A stretch of DNA of 64,000 nt from Gamsiella multidivaricata (lineage: Eukaryota; Mortierellomycota; Mortierellomycetes; Mortierellales; Mortierellaceae): contig NW_026251771.1 in assembly GCF_025024155.1 (NCBI RefSeq), forward strand, positions 124,001-188,000, written 5' to 3'. A program made the translations under genes and the position numbers. How positions within the stretch are numbered: position 1 is the first letter of the stretch; every line of letters starts with the position of its first letter. The notes below the pieces were generated by a model that made no database searches, was not told where the DNA came from, and saw nothing but the letters and a program-made list of their open reading frames with translations. This document shows, piece after piece, positions 25,319 to 39,200 of this stretch.

Positions 25319-28300
25319 TTATGAAACCTGGATGTAATGTGCCAAGTTGGGCATTTGCATAAAGCCCTTCCCAACTCCTTGAGGAGGAGCCGGCGGCATC
25401 GTAGACTGTCGCTCTTCTTCCTGCTCCTCTTCTAATGTCTTTGCAGCAGAGCTGCTTGTTGTTCTTCTAATTTCCTTCTTCTTTCGTTGCGCTTTGGCGA
25501 CCTGCACTGCCAACCGCCATCGATTAATGTCATACACGCCGTACCCTGTAAAGCATGCCATGACCACGACCTCGACCTCGGCCATAGGCGCTAAATAGCC
25601 AGTACTAAACGTAGACCCGGACCAGAAGAACGGGTGCGCGTTTGGGTGTGGATTGGTGGAGTCCATGATGGCTGCTTGTGGAGGAGCGTGATCGAGCGCT
25701 GTGCCGGGCGGTTTTTGAGGAACCATAGGGTCGTTGCTTGAAAGCATCTCGAGCGTATAGGCAATGTGCTTGTTCCAAGAACAGTTCTTGATCACGACCT
25801 TGACCGGAGTACTGCACAGCCTGTGATATGAATAACAAATAAACAGATTAGCGCGAGTAGCATTCGAGCTGTACGTGCGAGTCATTGCCACAAGAAAAAT
25901 GCAATCCATCGCCTGTACCTCTTCTGAGCAAAATCGTGCTGCACAGCATCTTCTGATCGCATCGAAATTTTGACAGGACTCTCGTCCCGGAAGTGTGGAT
26001 TCATCGTCAGAGCCTGGACTAACGCAGCTTGATCCCTCATCGTCTGTTCATAGAGTGCTCTCCGTGCAGTCTCTGTCTCCTCGCCGCCTTCACCGTCCAA
26101 CTCATCGTTGGGGTCAATCGGCTGGAAGGGGTTCTGCTGGACACCCAAGTTGATGCCGATGATATAATGGTGTCCACGCCGGTTCATCTTCGGGATATTC
26201 CAGAACAATGCCAGGTCAATATCGTTGCTGCCATAGACTGAGAATAGGTGCCGTCTGTCGACGCTGGAAGGAATAGAAGAGAACTGGGTTGCCAAAGAGG
26301 TTTGGCGCCAACCGAGTCTTGAGGCGCGTGAGAAGTGTTTGAGGACTGGTGAAGAAGAGCTGATGTGCGACTCGCCCTAGATAAACATATCAGAATCGAG
26401 ACAATGAGTATGTGAACCGTTTTGTATACCAATATGCAAGATATATGCCTTAATATTGATACATGCACATACTGTTGAAAGATGACATAACTGAAGATCC
26501 AGCGGCGGAGGTACATCCTTGGGCCTTTCCTGACCAATGACCAATTTCTCGAGGGCCTTAGCCATGAACCTCTCAGGCGTGACAGCAGGCAAGGAAACCC
26601 TATCGCTTTTGCGGACCCTGTAATACGTGAACACCGTGTGCCTCGGTGCAATCGACCGATATTCCTCGGCCTCACTGGTTACCACACAGTGAATATAAGA
26701 AGTAAAGTAAAATGTTAGCGTGCCCACTGAGAAAGAGAGCTGCTACGCGTGGGTATAAAATAACATACTCTGACTTGTTTACTGCCTCGATGATCCAAGA
26801 GGCACTCATGGACGAGATTTGGAGGAACTCAAAGTTGGGGACAGTTTGCAGATTCTCCGTCTACAATGGCAGAAGGGGAAATAAAAGGCGGTGTTCGGTC
26901 AATATTCCAGCGACACACTTATTCGCTCCATGAAGGCATGATCAATAACTCAGCATACCTCAATACCCAGAATGAACTCATTCAGTCCTTTCGTACTAGG
27001 TCTTGTAAAGGCGTTGATCTTGAGCGATGGCAATACCTGCGATGTTAGGGTATGTCGAAGTGTCCTGACACCCATCGCCGTGCCTTCCTGTTCAGACTCG
27101 TACGAGAATACAAACAGGAAGCTGTGCTTGCCAATTTTTTCTCCCCGCAGCCAACTGGGGATCCCGATGCTCTCTCCTGGCGCCAGCACCCTGTCCAGAA
27201 TTATTTGTGTCGAATTGAGCTGCAGCGAGTTATCGACCTGAATCGTTTCAAATGCCGTCTCACCTTTTCCTTTATCTAGAAAATAATAAGCACAAGGCGG
27301 TGTTAGATACAGAGTTCCTGACCCGGGAGGTTCAGTAATCTGCAGGCAGCTCGACACTTACTGTACACGCCAAGGTCTCCTTCATCTCTTTTTTCTCCGA
27401 TGCAAAAGAACGTTGGATGGCTCATTCTGACCGTGAGATTCTTAAGTCCCTTCTTGCCCCGGTTCTTAATCTCTAGGGACAGCTCGCAAACCTCGCCCGA
27501 GAGCAGCATCTCCGGGGACGAATGGAACTCGACATCCAGTAGTGGCATCTCTGGTGCAACGAGAATAATAAGACTCTTATCTTCTTCATACACCTGGGAC
27601 ATCATCTGCTCCTTGGTCTTGTTCAGTCGCTTTCCCTTCTTCACAATGTCCTTGTATGCATGAACCTGGCCCTCCACGTTGCAATGCAGACCCATGACCC
27701 TGATCTGGCCCTCTTGCTTTGGCAGAATTTGGAATGTCAACGTGCGGACCTGGCCTGGCTCCATGATGACCCGGTCAATACGATCGCAGTCAAATGCAGT
27801 GAAGGAAACTTTGCCCTCAAATGATGGACTCTGCTGATCATACAATGCCAAGTGCGCCTCTTCAGCTGCGTCCACAGGCACTGTGAATGTAGTGGTCGAG
27901 GTACTGTGTTCGCATCCGAGAATGACATCCGTCAAGATCACTGGAATCTGCAATGGGTTCTTGATGTTGACTGTCGCCAGCACATGCTCTATATAACGTT
28001 TAGATTACATTGGTTATGTCAATCCGTTCTTGAGTTGTATATCGTACCCTTTCTCAGGACAAATCAGTTGACATACCTCCGACAGCAGAGACCGTACGCC
28101 CTCCATTGGATGTTGAAGAGTTCCGCATGTCTCCCTCCAACTCTGCCCAGGCTTCATTATTTTCGTGCGTAGACTGTGAGGTGGAGAGGATCCTGGCAGT
28201 TGACCCAAGCACGACAGGAAGTGGAAAATCGGGGAATGTTTCACGCAAGGGATCTGCTTCAATTTTGTTGGTATAATCCCTATAAACGCTCAAAAACTCC

Positions 28301-30963
28301 TTCATATATACCCCCTGTTGCTGGGGTGATTGTCTGCTCTCGCGCAGCAACTTTTTGTAGTGGTCAAGAACTTCCTCCGATTTTCCAAGTTGGTACGATT
28401 GCCTTCCAAGGGAGCAGCTGATATGGTCGTCCACAAGTGCCCAACCCTTGGATTCGTACACAAGAGAAGCCGCCGTGTAACATCTGTATGCATGTTCTTT
28501 CTAAAATTACGCACCAGGTTTTCCTGTTAGCGCCTATGTAGGGAGAACGCTGCAGTCCAAAACACGCCAATCGTCGATTTACATACCTGATCCGCCTTGT
28601 TGAAACGGTGGCCGGCCATGATCATGTGGAAGGCATACTTGCGAACCTGGGGACTTGGGAACTTCAGGTAACAGTGCGCCGCTTGCTCCAGAAATAGGCC
28701 ATTGCGAAGATCGGACGCCTAAAGTTCAAAATATGTTACATCAAGCCTAAGATCCTGAAAAACAAACGTATCTTTTGATGTTCTTTCGATGATGCATCTA
28801 TACTTACATCTGCAGTCATCCTCGTCAAAGTAGTGGGCGACTCCCTATACATGTTTCTCTGCTTGAAAAGTTCGTAGCACAATATTGTGGCCCTCGATCC
28901 AAAGAATGATGACCGTGCTTTGTAGATATAGGAGCTCACTGCCGATTCAAAATAGTGATCCACATCATTCTTAGACCCAAGCGGCTGAGGCGACATCAAA
29001 AGACAAAGCCCAATCATTTCCTATATGGCAAATTAATGTTCACAACGAACATAAGTAAAAAATAAAATAAAAAAAACGCTGGAATTCCTTGTCCATCCGG
29101 TTATTTTGTCTTTGTGCAGATGGATGCGTACCTGGGTGCCTCCATAGTACTTCCATGCCTTGTCCGCGGAAAAATCCTTCTTTACTGTCTCGTATACGGA
29201 CAACGCAAACTTGTAGTCTCTCAACATGAACGCCCAATCCGCCAACTTGCGCATCTGTGCCTCGGGTGCAGCATGCGGATAAATCACGCCTCCGTTCGGT
29301 CCCGCTGCTGGCGATTGTTGCAGCGAAGGGTTTTTGGAACCAGCACCCAAAAATCTCCTGAACCGACCCGCGATTCCTTTGCGCGATGCAGCGACCTGCT
29401 CGTTCCAGTGGGCAATGTTTCTCTCCATATATGGTATAATGCTCTGCGCCAGCATCTCTTTTAACATCTGGGCGATCCCGCTGATATCTTCGTCGCTGAG
29501 ACAGCATCCATATGCCTCTGCCACCTTTTCGGGGTGAAGTAGTAGATCCATGGTGAGATCCTGACTCTCTGTTGGGGGAAGCAATAGTGGATCATGATCA
29601 AATGTTCCATCCTCCTCATCGTTTCCGAGCTGCGCAAAAACAGGATTCTGCGCAAATGTTGGCGAGCTGTTGCCGGTGCCTGAATAGACGGGAGAGGACA
29701 TGGAGCTTCTTTGTGAGGCTAAGTCGACCAGACTCCCTGAGGCATTTGTCGAGGAAATAGAGGAGAGTGAGCTTCGTTGGGTAGTCCCATCCTTGGCTGC
29801 ATGACCCATTGCCAGCAATTTTGAGAAAGCGACGCTCTTGGTCCAGTATTTAGCATTCCTGTCCTTGGGTAATGTGGAATTATTGGGATCCACAGAGTTG
29901 ATCTTCAAAATACTGCAATGAAGCCCAAACGTCCGGCGCATCTTATCCAGAGTCTCCATCGCGCTATTGAAGAGTAAGAGCATTCAAATCGATATTAGGT
30001 AACCAACCACTACTCAAAATTCCTGGGTGCAAGAGATAGCCCAGACTCTGGTATTGAAATATGCGGGTATCTTACGTATCGATATTTCCTTTTGAGCAAT
30101 CGTGGATCAATACGTAGTATTTCAATAATGCTGGATCCATGAATGCTTTCTCGAAAACAATCGGAGGTGTGCTCATGTTGTTCAATTGATGAATTTCATT
30201 GATGGGATCCACTGAAAGCGAAGAAATGGCGATGATGCATGCGACAGGATGCTCGAACGTCTCGTGGTCCGATACACCGTTGGTCGAGAAGAAAAGGTCC
30301 CGATAGCTCGAATACCACGGGAAGATATGCGCTGCTGGTGCTATCGAACAAAATGTCAGACGACTGTCCTGTCAGCAACCCATGTAATTTTTGTACTACC
30401 CAAGTTCACGACAAATGCTGATTTCCATGTCGCTAAGCGCTTCAGTTCTGCATGGTGAAAATCGGTTGCATGCTCGTAACGCACCATTGAGGTAATCGTT
30501 TGTGACCTGCTTCTTGCCCCGGATTTTGAATGGGTCGTCGTATCCATGTGCCGCGGCACGCACCACCTCTGCGAGCCAGCGCTGTGTCGTCTTCGGATCA
30601 GGTTCTTCGAGTTGATCCATTTCTGTGAGACGTAGTGTGAAGTTGTCGATTGCTGAGGGCAAGCCCATTGAACCATGGACGGTCACTATCGTTGGCAGGT
30701 CATGTACAAATGGTACAAAATGTCAGCCATTGCGAGAGCGAAGCGCGTCGCGTTTAGGATGATATAACACAGACACTTGTTGTACCTCGGCCTTCCATTC
30801 GTTCGCCAAAGGGTTTGAGGAGATCTACAACCGAAGACAAGTGATTAGCCTGGCAGAGCTCGTTGGCGCCCTGGGAGGCAATGACCGCGATCCTGGGGCT
30901 CATCACCCTTGAGACCAGCTCTCGCGCGGAGCTGTCCTTTGTCCGTGGCTGAAATGAGGCCAT
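25319..30963 (-). CDS. TRS85: TRAPP complex subunit Trs85/TRAPPC8
   Basis: Subunit specific to TRAPPIII, the Ypt1/Rab1 exchange factor in autophagy and early secretory traffic. My model has thirteen exons on the minus strand: 30786-30963, 30481-30685, 30076-30363, 29132-29963, 28808-29020, 28587-28718, 28077-28500, 27362-27988, 26959-27275, 26769-26860, 26473-26674, 25919-26376 and 25319-25820. They give 1489 residues in continuous phase, close to human TRAPPC8 (about 1435) and much longer than yeast Trs85 (698). Recognisable parts are SPRIAVIASQGANEL at the N-terminus, TVHGSMGLPSAIDNF, WYSSYRDLFF, and KFPSPQVRKYAFHMIMAGHRF in the solenoid. The C-terminal third is made of beta-sandwich-like segments. 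The exon 2 donor GTTACG is weak, but it is the only one that keeps phase. It is divergent from the Sro7-like gene. Confidence 0.92.
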
Positions 30964-31431
30964 GGCGCGTCAATGGGAAGACAAAGGATGAGTGAGCGAG
31001 TGGGTGAGTGAGCGGACTGTATGCTGAACTGCGCGACGGTGCGAGTACGCCGAGGAGGTTGGCGAGAGGAAGGAAGGTCTAAGACGAAATGGATGAAGGA
31101 CCAAGCAGAAGGCATGTCTAGAGAATGAGCTCTCCTCAATTGCAAGGTGGCTCTCTTTAACTGCGAGATGATATATTTCTTCTGTAGCGCTTCATGGAGC
31201 TTTCTTCAATTGCAAGGCAGCACACCTGAACACAGCCAGGTCCATGCCTTTCACGCCTTCTTGTCGGTCCATCCTCCGGGAACAGAATCGCTTTTGGTGC
31301 CTTCATCGCCCTGCTCCTCCTCTCTTGTACCATATACCCTTTTCTGCCACAACTTATCCGGCCATTATTCTTAACCCCCCTCTCCCCCTCCCCAAATTCA
31401 AACCCTTGCCTACTCCATATCCACACAACCT
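30964..31431. promoter_or_regulatory. divergent upstream region of TRS85 and the Sro7-like gene
   Basis: The 468 bp separate two outward-facing start codons. A CT-rich leader (31310-31425) precedes the Sro7-like gene. On the TRS85 side, a GAGTGAGCG-type repeated motif lies near 30990-31015. Confidence 0.45.
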
Positions 31432-31831
31432 ATGGCGTTCTTCAACAAGATCAAGGCTGTGGTGCAGACTGAGGGTGCACGTGGTATTCGGCAGGCCCTA
31501 CAGAAGGAGGGCACCAAGCGGTTTGCGCAGGATCTCTCGGCCAATCTGGCGGTTGAAACCCTTTCCTTTTGCGAGGTATGCATGTGCAGCTGTAACTCCA
31601 GTAGAAATGAATATCGACACGCCATCCATTATCTTCCACATGCTGATAGCTGCGCCAATTTGGGGAGCCCAATGTTCTTTAGACAAGACGGTATGGACTG
31701 CCAGCTCTCATCTCTGCCATGGCTGTCGACCCTGTTCAGAGTCTCCTCGCCTGCGGTAAGCAATTGGCCGTATGGTACTCCTCCTCCTATACGCATGGCT
31801 ACAAATCGAGGAACATTGTGGTGTTCTATCT

Positions 31832-31866
<35 letters not shown>

Positions 31867-34800
31867 TGTTGAGATGAGATCAGAAGACTCCAAAGAACTG
31901 ATCATGGGCCAATTGTATCTTCATATCGCATCTTAGGCACGTTCAAGGGTGCAATTGCAGTAACAGGAGCACCAGAATTGGCAGGCTATCTCGAGCTCGA
32001 GGAGGCAGTCTCCGTCAAGATGATGGCCTTCCAACCAGGCTCTCCCGTTCTCATAGTCATCGACGCGAAGAATGCCATCACAGTCTTTGATCTCATCAAG
32101 AGGCAGCGCCTCTTTGTCAGGAATGCGCGCAATATCGTCACCTGCATGGAGCTCCTCTCCGGATCCAACTGGCTCTTCCACGGATTAAAAGACGGCACGA
32201 TCGACGTCTTTGATGTGTACAGAGGCCAGGCAGTACCCTATAGGATCCCCAACACTTTACCCGAAGGAGGGAGACACTCTATGGTGATCTCGATCCAGAC
32301 ACATCCTAAAGACAATAACCAACTGTTGATCGCGTATAACACCGGAGTGGCGCTCTGGAACCTCAAACTGAAGTCAGTCATCCGTACCTTCATCTACGAG
32401 ATCCCTCCTGGGGCCATGGGAGGGATTGTAGCTCCGGATGGAATGTTTGGCATCAACGAAAGCCGATATCCTCATGTCACCGTGATCTCTTGGCGGCCAG
32501 ACGGATTGGGCTTTGTCAGTGGCTACGACGACGGATGCTTTGTGTTCTGGGATATTCGGCAGGAGAGACCTGTTCTGGCGAGGACCATTCATGAATTGCA
32601 GGTCAACGTTCCAGGGATCAGGCCTGTCTTTGAACGAGATTCTGCGCAGTTTGTACCGATCTACCAACTCTCTTGGTGCTTGCACGAGAATAAACAGGAC
32701 ACCACGCTCATAGTCGGAGGCGGAACGAGCTCGATCGACATGTACGGATTACACCTCTTTGAATTCCCTGCCAAACCAGACTACCGCAGCCCTAAACGTC
32801 AACACATGCTGTCAATGGAATCAGATATCCTGGATTTTATCGTCCTTCCTCGAGATTCACCCTGGTTCAACGGCGCGTTCGATCCCGTGTCCATTCTCGT
32901 GCTTACGAACCGCGGCGGCGTGAAGTCGTTCAGCTTTGATGCATCATATGCCCCACAAACTGTCCCTTCGGCTCTTTCCTTCGTGGAACCGAGATTGGTG
33001 AGTGCCAAAGTGTACGGACATCTGCCTCAGGATATCTACGACCGATTAGTCTACGGTCACGACATCAGCCACCACCAAAGATCAGCCAAAGTAGCAAGGA
33101 TACCCCTTCGTGGAATACAGGTCGCGGCGATGGACGAGTCCCGACTCTGTCGAGACATTTTGGTCACTGCTCATGCAGACAAGAGCATTCGCTTCTGGGA
33201 GGCAGCATCCCTTCAACCTCTACGCCATCTCACTGTTGAACTCGAACCGCTATTCTTCAAGAACCAAGGAACGATCGTGGAGTTTGAGTTTTCAGTTCAT
33301 AGCCAGGTCCTGGCTGTGGGGTTCTCGAATGGAAACTGGATCTATGGACATCTTTCTACGTACGTGGATGTGTCGCGGCAGCCGAGTGTTGCCAGGACTA
33401 TGCCCGGATCGCCTGTGGATGATGCTTTGGCAACAAGCCTGAAGGAGGCTATGAATATCAATGGTCACGACAACGCAATTGGACATGAACATGTCCAGTC
33501 TCTCCAACCCATTCCAGATCAAATGCCAACCCAATCACCCCGGCATCAAACTCCTACCGTTCAGGAGCCAGAACCGCAGCCCGGTAATGTGATGACTATG
33601 CCTTCACCACCCCCGCACCAAGTTTCGGGACATATTGGTACATCACAAATCGCTCCACCTGCAGCCCCGAAGCGATCAGATACCGGTCTCTCCGACACCG
33701 GATCCCTAATGCCGAACGAGGAGGATCTAGATTATCTGGTCCCACATTCTCCAGTCGATCCTGTCAAGCTGCGCGATGAGCCCCCAGGCGGATTAAATCC
33801 CATGTCCTCGCCTCCTGACCGAGCGCCATCGCCATCGCTTCCACCACGTCCAGCATTCACGGAGGCCTCGCTCCCTAACGGATCCGAGTTCTTGTCGGTG
33901 TTCCTGTCGACTCTGCACATGGGATCGATCAACCAGATTGCAGTATCTGGATGCGGGCTCATCGCGGTATCGGACGAGTTTTACACTCTTAGCATTACAG
34001 ACAGTCGGTCAGGAAAAGTGCTGCATGTTGAAGACCTGAAGGTGGTGATGTTGGATCGCGACAGGAGTGCCAATGTGAACGATGACAACAGCACCCACCA
34101 ATACGAATCCGATACCTCATCTCAGCCCACCCATGGAGGCCACTCAACCGTCGATCCTCAGACTCTCCAGCGCGTGGGTGTAGTCATCACCACCCTCCAA
34201 TTCGTGGTCTCCACCACGAGTGACCAGGACAAGATGCCGTCGTTGTTACTCCTCGCTGGATCGAACAACGGCATCTACATGATCTTTGCTATCTCTCCTC
34301 CAGACTACAACCCATCGCAACTTCAACAATTCCGCCGTGTGAGAAAGGTGGAGACATTCCAGACCAAGGAGCAGTACGCGTCAATTCATACCTCCATCAT
34401 CAATGTCCTCTCCCCATCCGAGACCACAGCCGCCACTGCTGCTGCTGCAACGCAGTCCACTCCGAGCGTCTCGACCGTATCCACAGCAGCGACCAGCAGC
34501 ACCATATTCACATCGCTCACGCAAGCCTCTGGATCCTACGACCTCGCCAACCAGCCACATCCTCCAGTACCACCACCCAAGTCACACAGCCCGTCTTTGT
34601 CTCCAAGACGATCAGAGGACGATCCTGGATACGCTCAGGGTCATCGATCCTCCCCACCCGAGTCCTCCATTGGTAGTGGAACCGCAAAGCCATCTTTGTA
34701 TACGACCTTGAAGGAAGTTCAAGGAAAAGTCATGAACAAGGCCCAGCAACGTCTCAATTACCTCGTCTGCGTCTCCGAATACGGTATCCGTCTGCACATG

Positions 34801-35509
34801 AACTGCACCTCCCGCCGTATCCACAAGCTCGATCTCCTCTCCAGCACCGGAACTGAGCTCACCAATAACAACAACAATAACACAACAGGTATCTTTGCCG
34901 CCAAAGTCGGAAAGATCATGGCTGCGAATGTCATCTACCACGCTGGCGCCTGCTGCATCCTCTGTATCACCGAATCCGGCCGAATCATCCTCTTCAGCGT
35001 CCCCAAACTCGAACCTATCCCCTTACCCGTCCCCGGTGGAGAACTCTTCCTCCCCATCGTACTCGAACCAGAGAGGTTGCGTGAGAGTATCATCTTACCA
35101 GACGGACGGATCTTGGTCCCGATCCTGAAGTACGAATGGAGGATGTATAGTCTTTGGGGACATGATCGGTGGATCCAGACAAGACAAGGGTGGAAGCAGG
35201 AACGGTCTGCGGAGGCGGCGATGTTTTTGCAGTTGTATGATCATGGGATCCAGATCCCGCCTAGGCCCTCGAATGCGGCTGCTTCCGCGGCGGCTTCGCA
35301 TGGCGGCGCTTTAGGTTGGTTTGGGCTGGGTCAGTCAGCGGCCGAGGAGTCACCGAGTCAGGAAGATCTGGATGAGCTTTGTAAGTTTGCTTTTCCTTGC
35401 CCTTCGTTCTTTTTTTTTTATTATTATTAGTGTTGCTCGCGCTCGCTCGCTAGGTCGTTCGACAACTGAAACTAACCGCAAACCCTTTGGCTCCTTTATA
35501 TTATCTTCG

Positions 35510-35541
<32 letters not shown>

Positions 35542-35827
35542 GGGCGGAGAACACTACAGAGCCGAGAACCCGATCCTGAAACGCGCCGGTGTCCAAGGCC
35601 CGCCGGGCACGAGACCTTCACCTCCGCCAAAGGACGGTGGTGCTGCTCCCCCCTCAGGTCTTGCGGGCATGATGGGCGATACACTCCAGACCCTCGACGA
35701 GCGCGGCAAACGACTGGGCGAGCTTGGTGACAAGACTGCGGAGATGAATGTCGCCAGCAACGACTTCTTGGCAGCCGCTCGGGAATTGAATGCTAGGAAC
35801 GCGAATAAGAAGTGGTATGAGTTCTAG
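31432..35827 (+). CDS. SRO7: tomosyn/Sro7/Lgl-family exocytosis regulator with C-terminal R-SNARE motif
   Basis: Predicted to bind the plasma-membrane SNAREs and Rab GTPases and to regulate exocytic vesicle fusion. The four exons, 31432-31575, 31683-31755, 31937-35380 and 35541-35827, give 1315 residues. The N-terminus (MAFFNKIKAVVQTEGARG) leads into a double WD40 propeller typical of the family, for example TFKGAIAVTGAPE, ITVFDLIKRQ, LLIAYNTGVALWNL and GYDDGCFVFWD. A Pro/Ser-rich low-complexity insert sits near 33490-33860 and another near 34430-34690. The last 60 residues (GDTLQTLDERGKRLGELGD to KKWYEF) form an R-SNARE-like coiled coil, as in tomosyn. The final intron ends in about 28 A bases directly before its AG (35513-35540), an odd acceptor, yet only that join reaches the SNARE motif. 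Confidence 0.93.
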
Positions 35828-36206
35828 GGTGGACGAGGCTTTTTTTTTTTTTTTTTTTTTTTCCCTTCTTTCTTTCTTTTGTTCGGGATTAATTGATAAT
35901 AAATGAAGAATTTGACAAGACATCGCCTCTGAACGAGAGAGTAGTGAAGCAAAGAAGAAAAAAGCTGCTTTTTGGGTTATTCAGGAGAGCTATGTCTGAA
36001 CGGGATATATCAGACCCAAAACGCGGTGCTACACGCACTGGTGGCTGTGTGCATCTTGCTTCTTTCTTTTTTTTTTTTTAGTCTTCCTGCCGGGCATTGA
36101 ACATCTTCTATGAGAAATGCTATATTTTTTTATTTCTACTCGTCTTTCAAGTAATATGCGAATGCGAAAATGGGAATCAAGAAAACAACAGCGATTGAAA
36201 GCCGCT
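35828..36206. other. convergent 3' region, SRO7-like and lipid-transfer genes
   Basis: Two genes end facing each other. A T tract lies at 35841-35862 and another at 36069-36079; AATAAA-like signals lie near 35900. No gene fits. Confidence 0.5.
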
Positions 36207-39200
36207 TCAAGCAGAAGGAATGTCGTGCTCAACCGCGAGCGTTGTAACCTTCACCATCGAAGAATACCTCTCTAGAGCTGCCATCTGCTTCTGTAGCTCT
36301 TCAATCCTGGCCTGCAGTCTCGCCTCAGTCTCCGTAAGCCTGCGCTGCTTCTGCTCCCTCCGCTCCCTCTGCTCCTTCTGCTCTTTCTGCTCTTTCTGCT
36401 CTTTCTGCTGCTGTGGCACGGCCGTGGGCAACGGTTGCTCTCTCTTGCGCTCCTTCTCAGATCGAACACCACTCCACGACCTATACTGCTGATGCCGTGC
36501 CTCCCGTTCCGTCAACCACACCCACATCGCATCCTCCTGTTCTCGCGCAAACAGCTCGTCTCTCTCAAGTTCATCCATCTCGCCCTGATATCTCTCTGGT
36601 CCCGCAGGAACCCGTCCAGATCCAGCTGGAGACGGTCTCGAGAAATCAAGGGAAGGATGACGATATTGTTGTTGTTGATGCTTTTGGCGTTGATGGTCCA
36701 CAAACAGAATATCGCTCTGGATCCTCTCGATCTGCGAACTGACGCTGGAAATCTGGAAAAAGATGTACATGTTCGCCAGCATCACTGCCACCAGAACAGT
36801 AATCAGCACCAGCTGAGAAGTCGCCCCATGATTCCAATCCATCGCCTTGAAGAGTGCGGGCCTAAAATCCGCGGACGATGATGGCCTTCCTGCAGCGGGT
36901 GCCTGTTGAGCAACGTTGGCTGACCCCACACTACTCTGTCCTTGAGCTCCATTCGCCTGTGATCCAGCTACTGAACCGGTTGGCGTGCCCTCCCTTCCGC
37001 TGCTACGCTCTCGCTCTTCAGAGGACGATGATGCTGCTCCAGAACCTGATACCTTGCCGCCGCTCGAGGAGGCGCCGGATCCCACAAAGCTCTTTGGATT
37101 GGCAGCAATGTGTTTCCTGATGCTGCTGTTCAGTTCCTTGTAATGCGTCGTCAACCCCTCAGCCGCACCCTTCTCGATCTGTCCCTTGATCCAGCTACTC
37201 TTTGTGAACTCAACGCCGCCTGTGACCACAACCTGAACTTGATTGGGACCAGCCCATGTAATACAGGTCCGGACCTTGGTCGTGAAGCTGTTTCCTGAAG
37301 GCACGTCTGGTGTCGAGGTCGTCGTCACCGCTGTCACGTATTCATCAAAGTCCTTATGCTCGCACACATCCGTTAAGATCGCCTTCGTGGTCTTGGGCCC
37401 GATCGGCATCCCAAGCCATTTGGTATATCTCGTCGTCTTGGTCGAGGTCCCATCCGCTGCCTTTTGCCAGGACTCTTCTTGCACATCCGCACCCTTCATC
37501 GCCTCGGATGTCAGGAAGCCCTTGCTGAAATCTGAATCAAAGAGCAATTTCCATATCGCTTGGATGGTTCCTGGATACGTTTCGGACATGAATTGGTTGG
37601 AGTAATGTCGATTGTCCTTGGAACATTTGCACGTCGTAGGTGTCTGACGCGCAGAGGAAGACGATCCTGAAGGTTTTGGCGCTGATGAGCTCGAGGGTGA
37701 AGCAGTTTCTGGCCGGGGGCTGGACGATGACCCCGTAACCGCATGAGGACGCGACACTGCTGGCGAAAGGGCATCTGTGTCAAACGATGACCTCACAGTT
37801 ACGATAGAATCCCGATTCCGGGGAATATCAAAAGATGTGGGACGGGGCGGCGCTTCTGATTTTGAACGAGCACGTCCGGTTCTACTGCCCGTGTTGTTGG
37901 GCGAGAGAGAGGCTGTAATGATATGGGACGTTAGAGATTAGTGAGATGAGGTATAAAAAAAAAAAGCGGGGGACAAAAAAAAATGAAGACACAGACACAT
38001 TACCATTGCGCTGGTCGTCGCTCGGGATGATGGGGGCCACAACATCTAGATATGCATCATTGCATGAGAGCAGGAAAAGGCGTTTTAGTACCAACGATCT
38101 GACATGACGCATAGCCACCGCACAGAGCGCACGCTCGGGCCTACAGATGTACGGGTTGGGAGATTGGTATCGCCTTCGTACCTTTCAGTAGTTTCCTGAC
38201 GGCAGCCCTCTTGGATCCTCGTCTACGGACATCATTGTCAGTGCTAGTCTTTTCCAGACCCTCTTCCTCGGCCCAGTAGTCATCTCTTCCACCTGTACTC
38301 TCATCTCCTGTCCAATTCTGTGACGCGTTCGAGAAGGAGCGGCGGTGTCGATTCTTTCGGGATTCGGAGTTGACTCGGGCCGAGATAAAGGACTGACCGT
38401 CATTGCTGTCGTCGTCATCGTTTATACTCGATCGATCCAAGCGGTTGGGTCCGTTTCCAGGGCCGTAGCTCGCCACCGAGGCATTTGCTGCACAAGGGAA
38501 TGACTTTCTCCAGGCGGCCATCAACAGATCGTGTGCGGCATCACGCGATAGGAACGAGGCGAAAAAGTGCCCCTTTGTGTTCGTGGTGGTTACAATGCTG
38601 ATCGCGTTGGGGATGACGAACGCCGTCAGTCTCTTCTCGATAGCTGTGATCTCCGAGAAGGCGATTACAAGCTATGATTGCATAGTTATTATTATCATAG
38701 AAGTAGATGGTTAAAAGAAAACCTCGGTAAAAGAGGGGGGGGAGGGGGGGGAGGAGGAGGGAGGGAGTCGGCCATGCTTCTTGGATAACATATCTGAGCA
38801 AAGACTTACATTTGTGACCCAGCCAAAGATGTTGGCATTGAAGCAGACATGGTTCTCACTGATGTATAGCCTTCCTTGAACCAAAATTTCCTTCTGTAAG
38901 GCACAACCGTAGTCTAAAGAAGAGACAGTTATCGGCTGGTTAGGTAATCGCTCACTTTTGCGTGTTGTGGATGTGGCCAAGACTCGGGGGAGCGCCGTTC
39001 GCGCTTCATCCCCCAAACTGGTTTTTCATTGTTGGTTTTGTTGGTTTATTGTGCCCGTGTGCTTGGGCCTGGAAGCGCAAGATGTTTGTGGTGTGGGTAG
39101 GCTTGGAGATGGATATGGGCTATGATGGCCTCTCCGACCGCAACACGCCACTACGGACCGATCTGAACAGACTGCCCCTCTTTTTTTTTTTCTTTTTTTT

